Of a stretch of 64,000 bases of DNA, positions 55,384-63,149 are shown in pieces. Each line of letters starts with the position of its first letter. The stretch's first letter is position 1. The DNA is from Aestuariivita sp. (GTDB lineage: Bacteria; Pseudomonadota; Alphaproteobacteria; Rhodobacterales; Rhodobacteraceae): positions 434,001 to 498,000 of the forward strand of contig JAGYKE010000005.1 of the NCBI GenBank assembly GCA_018401465.1, read 5' to 3'. A program made the translations under genes and the position numbers. The notes under the pieces are model-generated. The model was not told the origin of the DNA. It ran no database searches and saw only the letters and a program-made list of their open reading frames with translations.

Positions 55384-55660
55384 GTTCTGATCTCCTCGTT
55401 CTCGGAGACCAGCAGACGTCAGATCATAGCTTGCGTCACTGTCCGATTTTCGGGGAGCAGCTCATTCAGCGTCTGCGGCGTGCAGCCAATCTTTGCCGCA
55501 ATCGACATCACCGCCTGCCAGCGCGATCCATGCTGGCCCTCATTGTCGAGAACCAAACGCACCGCTCGTTCGCGCACTTCGGGGGAAAACTTGTTCGTTG
55601 TCTTGCTCATGATGCTCCATCCTACTCAGGAGTTGGAGCCTCCGGCAAACCCGGCGCGGT

Positions 55661-55795
55661 TCAGTAGAAGGCTTGTCCCAGCGCCTCTGCATCTCGCTGC
55701 ATCTGGGCTTGGGTCTTAACGGAATAATAGTCCCTCGGTGCAGTACGCCGGAGCTTTGAGTAGTACTCGAACGAACGTGGTTTTCTATCGGTCAT
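55661..55795 (-). CDS. Small phage-like ORF ending in IS-A
   Basis: Frame of 44 aa: MTDRKPRSFEYYSKLRRTAP, then RDYYSVKTQAQMQRDAEALG and QAFY, then a stop supplied by IS-A (TGA at its end). The pattern Y..TQ.QM..DA..LG..F recalls small proteins of temperate-phage or island origin. It may be nearly complete or may have lost its C-terminus to IS-A. A good -35/-10 pair lies 150 bases upstream. Confidence 0.5.
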   Translation of the reverse strand: MTDRKPRSFEYYSKLRRTAPRDYYSVKTQAQMQRDAEALGQAFY

Positions 55796-56156
55796 GTTGA
55801 ATGAATCCTATGAATCGAAGGGAACAGGTCGAAGCCTGCGCTCACGTTTGATTTGAATGTGGGGGATGCCGGGTAAACCACTCCCGGCGTTACAGACCGT
55901 CGAGGGGCCTGAGGAAAGATAGGATCGCCATGAGTGAACCCTATATTGTAATTCTGATATATTTTATCGGGTTTGTCAAGCAAAAAGTGCAGTAAAGTTT
56001 AAAAAAATGTTGACTGACATGGCGAAAGTATTGTAGACGAATCAGTCTAGCCTAGATGGGCAAGCCCACGGGATGCATCTGTGAAATGTCTTCCAAACGT
56101 CTTCTATTTGGCCTTTATCCCTTAAAAAGCCTTAAATATATGGTCTAAGCATACTC
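55796..56156. other. AT-rich island end without a supported gene
   Basis: 361 bases, much more AT-rich than the host genes on either side, with runs such as TTTAAAAAAATG and TATATTTTATC. It contains the promoter at 55951-55979 and no convincing reading frame. It is probably the island's control and attachment-arm region; arm-type integrase sites would be expected here, but none can be named. Confidence 0.5.
55951..55979 (-). promoter_or_regulatory. Probable sigma-70 promoter
   Basis: On the minus strand TTGACA (55979-55974) is followed after 17 bases by CAGAAT (55956-55951). The -35 is a perfect match and the -10 matches four of six. It points to the small ORF at 55795. Confidence 0.6.
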
Positions 56157-56194
56157 TTTTAAGTCTCGTGTGTCTACCATTCCACCACGCGGGC
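56157..56194. repeat. attachment-site repeat, distal copy
   Basis: 38 bases identical to the tRNA 5' half. Beyond it (56195 on) high-GC host DNA resumes, so the right junction of the island is here. This copy is not part of a working tRNA. Confidence 0.88.
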
Positions 56195-56243
56195 GCGCGA
56201 CGCGACCATAACGGGACCTGCGACCGGCGGAAAGGCCCGGGGC

Positions 56244-56810
56244 TCAGAGATCGGTGCCGGGGATCGCCAGTGGCCCGCCGGGGGCGGTCAACCGCCGCTC
56301 AGCCAGCCAAGGGTTGATCGCAAGGGCCGCGTTCAGCGCCGCGCGCGCCTCGTCCGTCCGCCCGAGCCCCATCAACGTCAGCGCCCGTCCCGACAGCGCG
56401 CCCACATGCCGGGGCGACAGCGCAAGCGCGGCGTCGAGATCGGCCAGCGCCGCCTCGAAATCCCGCGACAGGAAGAGCGCGAAGGCGCGCTGGTTCCAGC
56501 CTTCGGCATAGGCGGGGCAATAGGTCACCAAATCGCCCAGAACCGCTGCCGATCCCGCGAAATCCCCCGCGCCCCGCAGCCCCATGCCCCGGTCGAGCAG
56601 CGACTGGGCAAGGCTGTCAGGCGCATCGGTCCAGATCTCCCACATCCGGGCGCTGATGTCGCGCGCCTGCGCCTCGCCTTTGGCCGCCTGAAGGTCGGCG
56701 ACCAGCGCGTCAAATTCTGCCGCGCGGTCGGGCACCGGCGGGCAGTCGCCCGCCCGGGCCGGGGCGGCGACAAGAAGACAGAGCGCGAATAGGACGCCGA
56801 TACGAGCCAT
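56244..56810 (-). CDS. Tetratricopeptide-repeat secreted protein
   Basis: Protein of 188 aa with a signal peptide (MARIGVLFALCLLVAAPARA, cut near ARA) and three to four TPR-like units: SLLDRGMGLRGAGDFAGSAA, EGWNQRAFALFLSRDFEAAL, and GALSGRALTLMGLGRTDEAR. Likely periplasmic and acting through protein contacts. Start ATG 56810 was chosen over a very long open frame that reads into the antisense of the rhomboid gene. Divergent to that gene. Confidence 0.83.
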   Translation of the reverse strand: MARIGVLFALCLLVAAPARAGDCPPVPDRAAEFDALVADLQAAKGEAQARDISARMWEIWTDAPDSLAQSLLDRGMGLRGAGDFAGSAAVLGDLVTYCPAYAEGWNQRAFALFLSRDFEAALADLDAALALSPRHVGALSGRALTLMGLGRTDEARAALNAALAINPWLAERRLTAPGGPLAIPGTDL

Positions 56811-56894
56811 GGCGCAAAGACTGGTCCGATCGGCGCGGGCGTCAAGTCCCCTTCGCGCTTGACCGCCGCCTGACTTCGCCCCAGCTTGCGCAGC

Positions 56895-57635
56895 ATGTTC
56901 CCGATCCGCGATCACAACCCCTCCGGCCGCACGCCCTATGTGACATGGGCGCTGATCGGGCTGAACGTGGCCATCTTCCTTCTGATGCTGCCCGCCATGG
57001 GGGATGACCGTGCGCTGTTCGGCCTCTACGTCACCTGGGGGATCGTCCCGCGCGACATCACGGGCGGCGCGGGCTACGGCACGCTGGTCACCTCCATGTT
57101 CGTGCATGCGGGCTTCATGCATCTGGCGGGCAACATGCTGTTTCTGTGGATCTTCGGCGACAACATGGAGGACGAGATGGGGCATCTCCCCTTCCTTGGC
57201 TTCTACCTCGCCTCGGGGATCGGGGCGGGGCTGATCCACGTTCTGGCCGCGCCTTATTCGCTTGTGCCGACGGTGGGCGCATCGGGTGCGATCGCCGGGG
57301 TGATGGGGGGCTACCTGCTGCTTTTTCCCAAGGCGAAGGTCGATATCCTTCTGATCCTGGTCGTCTTCTTCAAGATCTTCCCGGTTCCGGCCTGGATCAT
57401 GCTGGTCGCGTGGTTCGTGATGCAGTTTGTCGGCGGATGGGGTGCCAACCCGGATGAAGGCGGCGTCGCCTACTGGGCGCATGCGGGCGGCTTCATCGTG
57501 GGGTTCTTGCTGACCCTGCCGCTCTGGCGGCGGCTGGGCGGGACCGGCTTCTGGGCGCGCACCGACGGTCATCCGCCCCACCCCGAGGCGGCCTATCCCT
57601 TGGTCCAAAGCCGGATGCCGAAGATCAGAAAGTGA
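56895..57635 (+). CDS. Rhomboid family intramembrane serine protease
   Basis: Protein of 246 aa with six helices. The nucleophile motif GxSG is VGASGAIAG, the histidine is in YWAHAGGFIVG, and the loop motif HAGFMHLAGNMLFLW supplies the conserved His and Asn of the oxyanion region. Start ATG 56895 is used; a TTG nine bases upstream is less likely. Its stop touches that of suhB (57635/57636), so the two genes converge with no spacer. Confidence 0.9.
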   Translation: MFPIRDHNPSGRTPYVTWALIGLNVAIFLLMLPAMGDDRALFGLYVTWGIVPRDITGGAGYGTLVTSMFVHAGFMHLAGNMLFLWIFGDNMEDEMGHLPFLGFYLASGIGAGLIHVLAAPYSLVPTVGASGAIAGVMGGYLLLFPKAKVDILLILVVFFKIFPVPAWIMLVAWFVMQFVGGWGANPDEGGVAYWAHAGGFIVGFLLTLPLWRRLGGTGFWARTDGHPPHPEAAYPLVQSRMPKIRK

Positions 57636-58421
57636 TCAGCCCCGGATCGCCTTCGCGAAGGGATCGAAGATCGACGGGTTCGCCGCGATGATTTCGCCAT
57701 CCTCGATCACGTTGCCCTTGGGGTCGATGGGCTGCACGAAGCCGCCCGCCTCGCGCACGAGAATGTCACCCGCAGCCAGGTCCCAGGCATTGAGCCGCCG
57801 TTCCCAGAACCCGTCATAGCGGCCCGCTGCCACATAGGCGAGGTCGAGCGCCGCCGACCCCCAGCGCCGCACGCCCGCGCAGGCGGGCAGAAGCCGCGCC
57901 AGATCCTGCAGCGTCGCAGGCAGGTCCGACCGCCCGCCATAGGGCAGCCCGGTCGCGAAAATCGATTCGATCATCCGCGACCGCCCCGACACCCGCAGGC
58001 GCGTCTCGTTCATCCAGGCGCCCTGACCCTTCTCGGCAAGGAACATCTCGTCTTTTGTCGGGTCGTAGATCACACCCGCCACGATCTGACCCTTGTATTC
58101 GAGCGCGATCGAGATCGCCCAATGCGGCAGCCCGTGCAGGAAGTTGGTCGTCCCGTCGAGCGGATCGACGATCCAGCGGCGGGTTGGATCGGTGCCCGCG
58201 ATCTCGCCGCCTTCCTCCGCCAGCCAGCCGTAGTTCGGACGCGCGCCGACAAGCTCTTCCTTCAGGATCGCCTCGGCGGCGATATCGGCCTTCGACACGA
58301 AGTCGCCCGCCCCCTTCATGGAGACCTGCAGGTTCTCGACCTCGCGGAAATCCTTGACCAGCGACCTTCCCGCGCGGCGGGCGGCCTTGATCATGACGTT
58401 GAGGTTCGCGCTGCCTACCAT
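57636..58421 (-). CDS. suhB: Inositol monophosphatase family protein (SuhB)
   Basis: Phosphatase of 261 aa. Metal-binding motifs are complete: LAEEGGEI, then WIVDPLDGTTNFLHGLPHWA and the second Asp in NAWDLAAGDILVREAGG. Residues SKADIAAEAILKEEL are typical of bacterial SuhB. It hydrolyses inositol or glycerol phosphates and in E. coli joins rRNA antitermination complexes; which role applies here cannot be told. Confidence 0.92.
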   Translation of the reverse strand: MVGSANLNVMIKAARRAGRSLVKDFREVENLQVSMKGAGDFVSKADIAAEAILKEELVGARPNYGWLAEEGGEIAGTDPTRRWIVDPLDGTTNFLHGLPHWAISIALEYKGQIVAGVIYDPTKDEMFLAEKGQGAWMNETRLRVSGRSRMIESIFATGLPYGGRSDLPATLQDLARLLPACAGVRRWGSAALDLAYVAAGRYDGFWERRLNAWDLAAGDILVREAGGFVQPIDPKGNVIEDGEIIAANPSIFDPFAKAIRG

Positions 58422-58527
58422 CGCCCCGGCTCCTGTCGTTCAGGCCGCGCGTATAGGCCGCGCGCAGGCCCTTGCCAAGGGCGCAAAGCGCGGCCAGCCT
58501 GCGGCGGCAAACCGGAAGGAACCCCCG

Positions 58528-59568
58528 ATGTCCCAGACCATGACCCGCATCACCCTTGCACGCCGCCCCGACGGCGCGCCCGCTCCCGAGGATTTCCGGC
58601 TGGAGGATGCGCCCATGCCCGCGCCCGGGCCTGGCGAGGTGCTGGTGCGCGTGCTCTGGCTTTCGCTCGACCCCTACATGCGGGGCCGGATGGATGACGC
58701 GGCCTCATATGCCCAGCCCGTGCCCATCGGCGGCACGATGGAGGGCGGCGCGGTGGGCGAGGTTCTGGTCTCGAACGCCGAGGGCTTTGCCCCGGGCGAC
58801 ACCGTCTTCGGCATGTTCGGCTGGGCCAGCCATGCCGTGGCGCGGGCGCGCGATCTGCGCAGGCTCGACCCCGGGCTTGCACCCCTGTCCACCGCGCTGG
58901 GTGTGCTGGGCATGCCGGGCTTCACCGGCTGGCACGGGCTGAACGAATATGGCCGCCCCAAGGCGGGCGAGACGCTGGTCGTCGCGGCGGCGACGGGCCC
59001 GGTGGGGTCGATGGTTGGGCAATTGGCGCGACTTGCCGGGCTGCGCACGGTCGGCATCGCGGGCGGACCCGACAAATGCGCGCTGGCCACCGGCACCTTC
59101 GGCTTTGACGCCTGTCTTGACCACCGCGCCTTCACTGACGCGAAAGACCTGCGCGCGGCACTGGGCGAGGCCTGCCCCGACGGCATCGACATCTATTTCG
59201 AGAATGTCGGCGGACAGGTCATGGAAGCAGTGCTGCCCCTGATGAACGTGGGCGGGCGCATCCCGGTCTGCGGCATGATCTCGTGGTACAACGCGGGCGG
59301 ACTGGGGATGAACGCGGGGGGCAGCCGGGACATGCTGCCGCGCACCTGGCGCATGATCCTCGTCAAGCGGCTGGCGGTGACGGGCTTCATCATCTCGGAC
59401 CACTGGGCGCGGTTCCCCGAGTTTCTGGCCGAAGTCGGGCCGCGCGTCGCCTCGGGCGAAATCGCTTGGCTCGAGGACGTGGCCGACGGTTTGGCCGCTG
59501 CGCCGGAGGCCTTCATCGGGATGCTGCAGGGCCGCAATGTCGGCAAACAGGTGGTCCGGGTCGGCTGA
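58528..59568 (+). CDS. NADP-dependent oxidoreductase (MDR, leukotriene-B4 DH-like)
   Basis: Medium-chain reductase of 346 aa without zinc ligands. The N-terminal domain has LWLSLDPYMRGRMDD, the NADP fold AAATGPVGSMVGQLARLAG, and DIYFENVGGQVMEAVLP, GRIPVCGMISWYN. Reduction of an enone or curcumin-like substrate by NADPH is the family reaction. ATG 58528 has AAGGAA 8 bases upstream; the frame runs further back into non-protein-like sequence. Confidence 0.9.
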   Translation: MSQTMTRITLARRPDGAPAPEDFRLEDAPMPAPGPGEVLVRVLWLSLDPYMRGRMDDAASYAQPVPIGGTMEGGAVGEVLVSNAEGFAPGDTVFGMFGWASHAVARARDLRRLDPGLAPLSTALGVLGMPGFTGWHGLNEYGRPKAGETLVVAAATGPVGSMVGQLARLAGLRTVGIAGGPDKCALATGTFGFDACLDHRAFTDAKDLRAALGEACPDGIDIYFENVGGQVMEAVLPLMNVGGRIPVCGMISWYNAGGLGMNAGGSRDMLPRTWRMILVKRLAVTGFIISDHWARFPEFLAEVGPRVASGEIAWLEDVADGLAAAPEAFIGMLQGRNVGKQVVRVG

Positions 59569-59643
59569 GGGGGCTCTGCCCCCTCGCGCCTTGCGGCGCT
59601 CACCCCCGGGATATTTGTGAACCCGAAGAAGCAGGGGACGGGT
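59569..59643. repeat. Dispersed intergenic motif, copy 2
   Basis: Contains GGGGGCTCTGCCCCC (a small hairpin right after the oxidoreductase stop) and then ACCCCCGGGATATTTGTGAA, CCCGAAGAAGCAGGGG. It resembles the reverse strand of the element at 41523-41578. The hairpin probably ends the oxidoreductase transcript. Confidence 0.45.
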
Positions 59644-60549
59644 TCACTGGGCCTGCAGGCGCGCCGCCTCGCGGCGGGCCAGTTCGATCAGGCGCTGAAC
59701 GAAGGGTTTTTCGGCGTCATCCGCGCGGATCGCTGCATAGAGCGTGCGGGTGACGCCTCGGGCAGTGAGCGGTCGCGTCACATAGTCCGAGCTGTACTTC
59801 ACCTCGCGCACGACCCAGTCGGGCAGCACCGCGACGCCGCGGTTCGAGGCGACCAGAAGCAGGATCACGGCGGTCAGTTCCACCTGACGGATCGCGGCGG
59901 GTTCGACCTTCGCCGGGATCAGCAACTGGCTGAAGATATCGAGACGTGTGCGTTCGACCGGGTAGCTGATCAGCGTCTCTTCGCGGAAATCGGCCGCGTC
60001 GACGAAGGGTTTGGCCGCCAGCGGATGCTGGGCCGAGGCGACGAAAACCGGGGCATAGTCGAACAGCTTGATGAAACGCACTCCTGGCAAATCCTCGGGG
60101 TCGGAGGAGACGACGAGATCGACATCCTCCTTCTGGAGCGCAGGAAGCGCGTCGAAGGCAAGCCCGGGGCGAATGTCGACATCGACATCGGGCCAGGATT
60201 TGCGGAAGGCTTCCAGCACCGGAAACAGCCATTCGAAACAGGCATGGCATTCGATGGCGATATGCATCCGGCCCGCGCGGCCCTCGCGGAGCCCGGAGAA
60301 TTCCTCCTGCAGCGCCTCGACCTGGGGCAGGATCTGGTCGGCCAGCCGCAACAGCCGCATCCCCGCCGCCGAAAGCCGCATCGGTTTCGACCGACGGATG
60401 AAAAGCTCCACCCCCGCCTGATCCTCGAGCCCCTTGATCTGGTGGCTGAGCGCGCTTTGCGTGATGTGCAACTGGTCCGCCGCGCGGGCCAGACCACCCG
60501 CTTCGTGGATCGCCTTGATGGTTCTTAGGTGACGGAATTCAATGTGCAA
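59644..60549 (-). CDS. metR: LysR-family regulator, MetR-like
   Basis: Regulator of 301 aa. The HTH (FRHLRTIKAIHEAGGLARAA, LHITQSALSHQIKGLEDQAG) and effector part (HIAIECHACFEWLFPVLEAF) match MetR. MetR binds homocysteine as co-factor and controls methionine genes. The start is TTG 60549, giving the usual MHIEFRHLR beginning. It lies divergent to metF over an AT-rich 95-base region, the standard metR-metF order. Confidence 0.9.
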   Translation of the reverse strand: MHIEFRHLRTIKAIHEAGGLARAADQLHITQSALSHQIKGLEDQAGVELFIRRSKPMRLSAAGMRLLRLADQILPQVEALQEEFSGLREGRAGRMHIAIECHACFEWLFPVLEAFRKSWPDVDVDIRPGLAFDALPALQKEDVDLVVSSDPEDLPGVRFIKLFDYAPVFVASAQHPLAAKPFVDAADFREETLISYPVERTRLDIFSQLLIPAKVEPAAIRQVELTAVILLLVASNRGVAVLPDWVVREVKYSSDYVTRPLTARGVTRTLYAAIRADDAEKPFVQRLIELARREAARLQAQ

Positions 60550-60644
60550 CTTGCGGTCTCGCTCATGTCAGACTTGAATATTATGAAATTGTCTCACCTT
60601 GCTGCGCATGCGACAAGAGGGAAATCGTACAATACAGGTGACCC

Positions 60645-61511
60645 ATGCCCGCACCCGCCGTGTCCTTCGAGTTCTTCCCGCCGCAGAGCCTCGAGGCGTC
60701 GTTCCGCCTGTGGGACACCGTCCAGGTGCTGGCGCCGCTGGCGCCGCGCTTCGTGTCGGTCACCTATGGGGCGGGCGGCACCACGCGCGACCTGACCCGC
60801 GACGCGGTCTCGACGCTGCACAAGGCATCGGGTCTGAACGTGGCGGCGCACCTCACCTGCGTGAACGCCTCGCGCGCCGAGACGCTTGCCATCGCCGAAG
60901 GCTTCGCCGAAGCCGGTGTGCGCGAAATCGTGGCGCTGCGGGGCGATCCGCCCAAGAGCGCGGGCCGGTTCGACCCGCATCCCGACGGGTTCGCCAATTC
61001 CTGCGAACTGATCGCGGCGCTGGCCGAAACCGGCCGCTTCACGATCCGCGTCGGTGCCTATCCGGATCGCCACCCCGAAGCGGCGAGCGCGCAGGCCGAT
61101 ATCGACTGGCTGAAGCGCAAGATCGACGCGGGCGCGTCCGAGGCGATCACCCAGTTCTTCTTCGAGGCGGAGACCTTCTTCCGCTTCCGCGACGCCTGCG
61201 CCAAGGCGGGCATCGACGCGCCGATCATCCCCGGCATCCTGCCGATCGAGAACTGGAACGGCGCGCGCCGCTTCGCCGAACGTTGCGGCACCGCGATCCC
61301 GGCCTGGCTGGCGGATGCCTTCGAGACGGCCCAGCGTGACGGGCGCGCCGATCTGCTGGCAACCGCGGTCTGCACCGAGCTTTGCAGCGACCTGATCGAG
61401 GGCGGGGTCGATTCGCTGCACTTCTACACGCTGAACCGCCCGGAACTGACGCGTGACGTCTGCCATGCGCTGGGGGTCGTGCCCCACGTCAGCCTGCGCG
61501 ACGTCGCGTAA
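60645..61511 (+). CDS. metF: Methylenetetrahydrofolate reductase
   Basis: Flavoenzyme of 288 aa reducing 5,10-methylene-THF to 5-methyl-THF for methionine synthesis. Seen: SFEFFPPQSLEASF (TIM-barrel start), FVSVTYGAGGTTRD, IVALRGDPPK, the His-Pro-Glu of PDRHPEA and AITQFFFEAETFFRFRDAC. All family motifs are present. Preceded by AGGTG before ATG 60645. Divergent MetR-like gene suggests homocysteine-dependent control. Confidence 0.95.
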   Translation: MPAPAVSFEFFPPQSLEASFRLWDTVQVLAPLAPRFVSVTYGAGGTTRDLTRDAVSTLHKASGLNVAAHLTCVNASRAETLAIAEGFAEAGVREIVALRGDPPKSAGRFDPHPDGFANSCELIAALAETGRFTIRVGAYPDRHPEAASAQADIDWLKRKIDAGASEAITQFFFEAETFFRFRDACAKAGIDAPIIPGILPIENWNGARRFAERCGTAIPAWLADAFETAQRDGRADLLATAVCTELCSDLIEGGVDSLHFYTLNRPELTRDVCHALGVVPHVSLRDVA

Positions 61512-61577
61512 GGATTGCGCCCGCCTGACACGCGGCCCTAGCCTTTCCGCATCAATCTCCAGGCGGAAAGGTGTCCC

Positions 61578-62060
61578 ATGCCGCGTGTCGCCCTCAGCCC
61601 GGCCGATCTTCCCGATCAGGCAACGGTGCTGTCCATGTCCGGTCTCGACTTCATGCGCGCGGTGCTCGACGGGCGCCTGTCCGGCCCGCCCATCGGGCAA
61701 ACCATGGGGTATCGGCTGCACAGCGTGGAGGAGGGGCGCGTCATCTTCCGCGGCACGCCGGAATTCGGCGTCACCAACCCGATGGGCACCGTGCATGGCG
61801 GCTGGTACGGCACGCTTCTCGACAGCGCGATGGCCTGCGCGGTGATGACGATGGTGCCGAAAGGGTCGGTCTACACCACGCTCGAATACAAGGTGAACAT
61901 CACCCGCCCCCTGCCGCTCGGGGCCGAGATCGAATGCACGGGGCTGGTCGATCACGCGGGCCGGTCCACCGGCGTCGCGCATGGAGAGATCCGGGGGCTG
62001 AGTGACGGCAAGCTCTACGCCACGGGTTCCACCACCTGTATCATCATGAAGATCGGCTGA
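61578..62060 (+). CDS. PaaI-family hotdog thioesterase
   Basis: Protein of 160 aa of the hotdog fold. FGVTNPMGTVHGGWYGTLLD contains the HGG of the PaaI/4HBT active site, and YTTLEYKVNITRPLPLGAEI follows. It probably hydrolyses an acyl- or aryl-CoA. It is 67 bases after metF and has its own ribosome site, so it may be co-transcribed but need not act with it. Confidence 0.85.
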   Translation: MPRVALSPADLPDQATVLSMSGLDFMRAVLDGRLSGPPIGQTMGYRLHSVEEGRVIFRGTPEFGVTNPMGTVHGGWYGTLLDSAMACAVMTMVPKGSVYTTLEYKVNITRPLPLGAEIECTGLVDHAGRSTGVAHGEIRGLSDGKLYATGSTTCIIMKIG

Positions 62061-62081
62061 GGCGCTTTCACCGGCACGCGA

Positions 62082-63149
62082 TCAGGGCGCGGCGACCGGC
62101 AGGGCCACGGGCCCGGCCCCCCGGACCGTCACGGCGGAGGGGTGGAGGCGTTCGGACCGGTCGCGGCCCACGACACGCGCTTGGCGCAGCACGAACAGCT
62201 TGCCCCAGCCGCGCCATGTGCCGACAGACGGCGCATCGGCGTCGCAGGGAAAGCGCGCCTGCCAGTCTGCCGGCAGGGCCAGGCCGCAGCCTTCGGCCTT
62301 TTGCAGCATCCAGACCAGCGACAGGTTGGCGCGCGGGCGCGCGGCCTCGAACCCGCCCAGCTGACCACCCACATCACCATGGGTTCCGGCAAACCAGACC
62401 TGCTCAACCACATGACCCGACCAGTCGTCGCGACATTCCCAAAGTATCGGTTCATAGATCTGCCGCGTCTCGTCCAGCGCCAGCGCGTGGTATCCGTGGC
62501 GGATGCTGTCACCCAGATGCGGGCTGTGAAAGGAATGGCGCGCCTCGAAGAGCCGCCACAGGAGCGGCAGCCTCAGGCCCAGCGCCTTGACCGTGTCCCA
62601 GACGCCGACCATCTCGATCGGGGCCTGCGCGTGGCAGAACCGGGCGCGGAAGGCCTGCGCGCCCCGGCTGTCGGGGCTGAATTCGTAATGGCGATAGGCG
62701 GTCTGAATGTTGCGCTCGGTCGCGTGCTCGGCCCGCAGCAAGCCCACGCGGTCAATCACCCCCGCCAGCGACCTCACTGCATAGGCGCCCCGCGAATAGC
62801 CGAGCAGGAAGATCGCGTCGCCGGGCCGGTAGCGCGAGGCCAGCCAGCCATAGGCGCGCCTTATCTGGCGGTTGATACCGCGCCCCATCAGAACATCGGC
62901 GGTCCGCGCCCAGCTGGGCCACTGCACGCCCGCCTCATAAAAGACCGACACGCCCGGTCCCGCTTCACGGCAGAGCTTGTAGGTCAGGCCCGCGTGGGTT
63001 TCAGTTCCGGGATCAAGGCTCGACATCGTACCGTCGAGGATGACAACATGCGCCTGCGGTCCGCGTCGGCGCAGCGGTGCCGACTGGCCGGTGCGAAATC
63101 GCTGCCCCAGCCAGCCGAGAAGTCGTTCACTCAGCCGCGATTGATCCAT
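62082..63149 (-). CDS. DUF2235 alpha/beta-hydrolase-like protein
   Basis: Protein of 355 aa. The DUF2235 hallmark GYSRGA (in FLLGYSRGAYAVRSLAG) holds the putative nucleophile serine; HVVILDGTMSSL at the N-terminus, VGVWDTVKALG and WFAGTHGDVGGQ at the distal Asp/His positions match the family, which includes Tle1 lipase effectors. No signal peptide and no VgrG or immunity partner gene are visible here, so a housekeeping hydrolase is also possible. Start overlaps the next gene upstream by 23 bases. Confidence 0.83.
   Translation of the reverse strand: MDQSRLSERLLGWLGQRFRTGQSAPLRRRGPQAHVVILDGTMSSLDPGTETHAGLTYKLCREAGPGVSVFYEAGVQWPSWARTADVLMGRGINRQIRRAYGWLASRYRPGDAIFLLGYSRGAYAVRSLAGVIDRVGLLRAEHATERNIQTAYRHYEFSPDSRGAQAFRARFCHAQAPIEMVGVWDTVKALGLRLPLLWRLFEARHSFHSPHLGDSIRHGYHALALDETRQIYEPILWECRDDWSGHVVEQVWFAGTHGDVGGQLGGFEAARPRANLSLVWMLQKAEGCGLALPADWQARFPCDADAPSVGTWRGWGKLFVLRQARVVGRDRSERLHPSAVTVRGAGPVALPVAAP

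Larger units (their letters stand above)
54200..55464. mobile_element. IS-B, IS3-family insertion sequence inside IS-A
   Basis: 1265 bp. Ends are TGAGCTACTCCCC (54200) and the reverse complement TGAGCTGCTCCCC (ending 55464), with related inner bases up to GGACAG. A 3-base target duplication TTC flanks it (54197-54199 and 55465-55467). It carries an intact orfA and orfB on the minus strand, so it may still be active. Confidence 0.92.
54019..55610 (-). pseudogene. IS-A OrfA, split by IS-B
   Basis: Removing IS-B and one copy of TTC restores one frame of 107 aa: [20 protein letters not shown], then IGCTPQTLN, then [13 protein letters not shown] and [20 protein letters not shown], a typical IS3 OrfA with HTH and leucine zipper. 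The left part lies at 54019-54199 and the right part at 55468-55610. In the present form translation from ATG 55610 stops early at 55419 inside IS-B. Confidence 0.85.
53075..55663. mobile_element. IS-A, IS3-family insertion sequence (interrupted by IS-B)
   Basis: Ends are perfect 27-base inverted repeats starting TGAACCGCGCCGGGTTTGCC (53075) and ending at 55663. Without IS-B the element is about 1.32 kb, right for IS3. It holds an orfA/orfB pair on the minus strand. No matching target duplication is seen: left flank GGT, right flank GTA. The left flank is integrase and the right flank a different gene, so DNA next to it was lost or rearranged. Confidence 0.88.
52109..56194. mobile_element. 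Degenerate integrative element at tRNA-Leu
   Basis: A 38-bp perfect direct repeat flanks the segment: 52109-52146 inside the tRNA gene and 56157-56194. Between them are a tyrosine integrase next to the tRNA, small phage-like and AT-rich DNA, and nested insertion sequences. Base composition is clearly lower in GC than the host genes around it. The integrase is truncated, so the element can no longer excise by itself. Ignoring the insertion sequences, only about 1.5 kb of island DNA remains. Confidence 0.85.

Noticed and set aside
54200-55464. Alternative reading of the IS-B target duplication as AGCT
   Set aside because: Placing the ends at TACTCCCC gives a 4-base AGCT repeat, but the TGAGCTRCTCCCC ends extend the inverted repeats, start with the usual IS3 TG, and removing one TTC restores the IS-A orfA frame exactly.
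53072-55666. GT as a 2-base target duplication of IS-A
   Set aside because: IS3 elements make 3- to 5-base duplications; GGT and GTA do not match, and the two flanks belong to different genes.
60550-60644. SAM or SAH riboswitch or MetR box upstream of metF
   Set aside because: The 95-base AT-rich gap has no recognisable riboswitch core and no exact TGAA-N5-TTCA, so nothing specific can be claimed.
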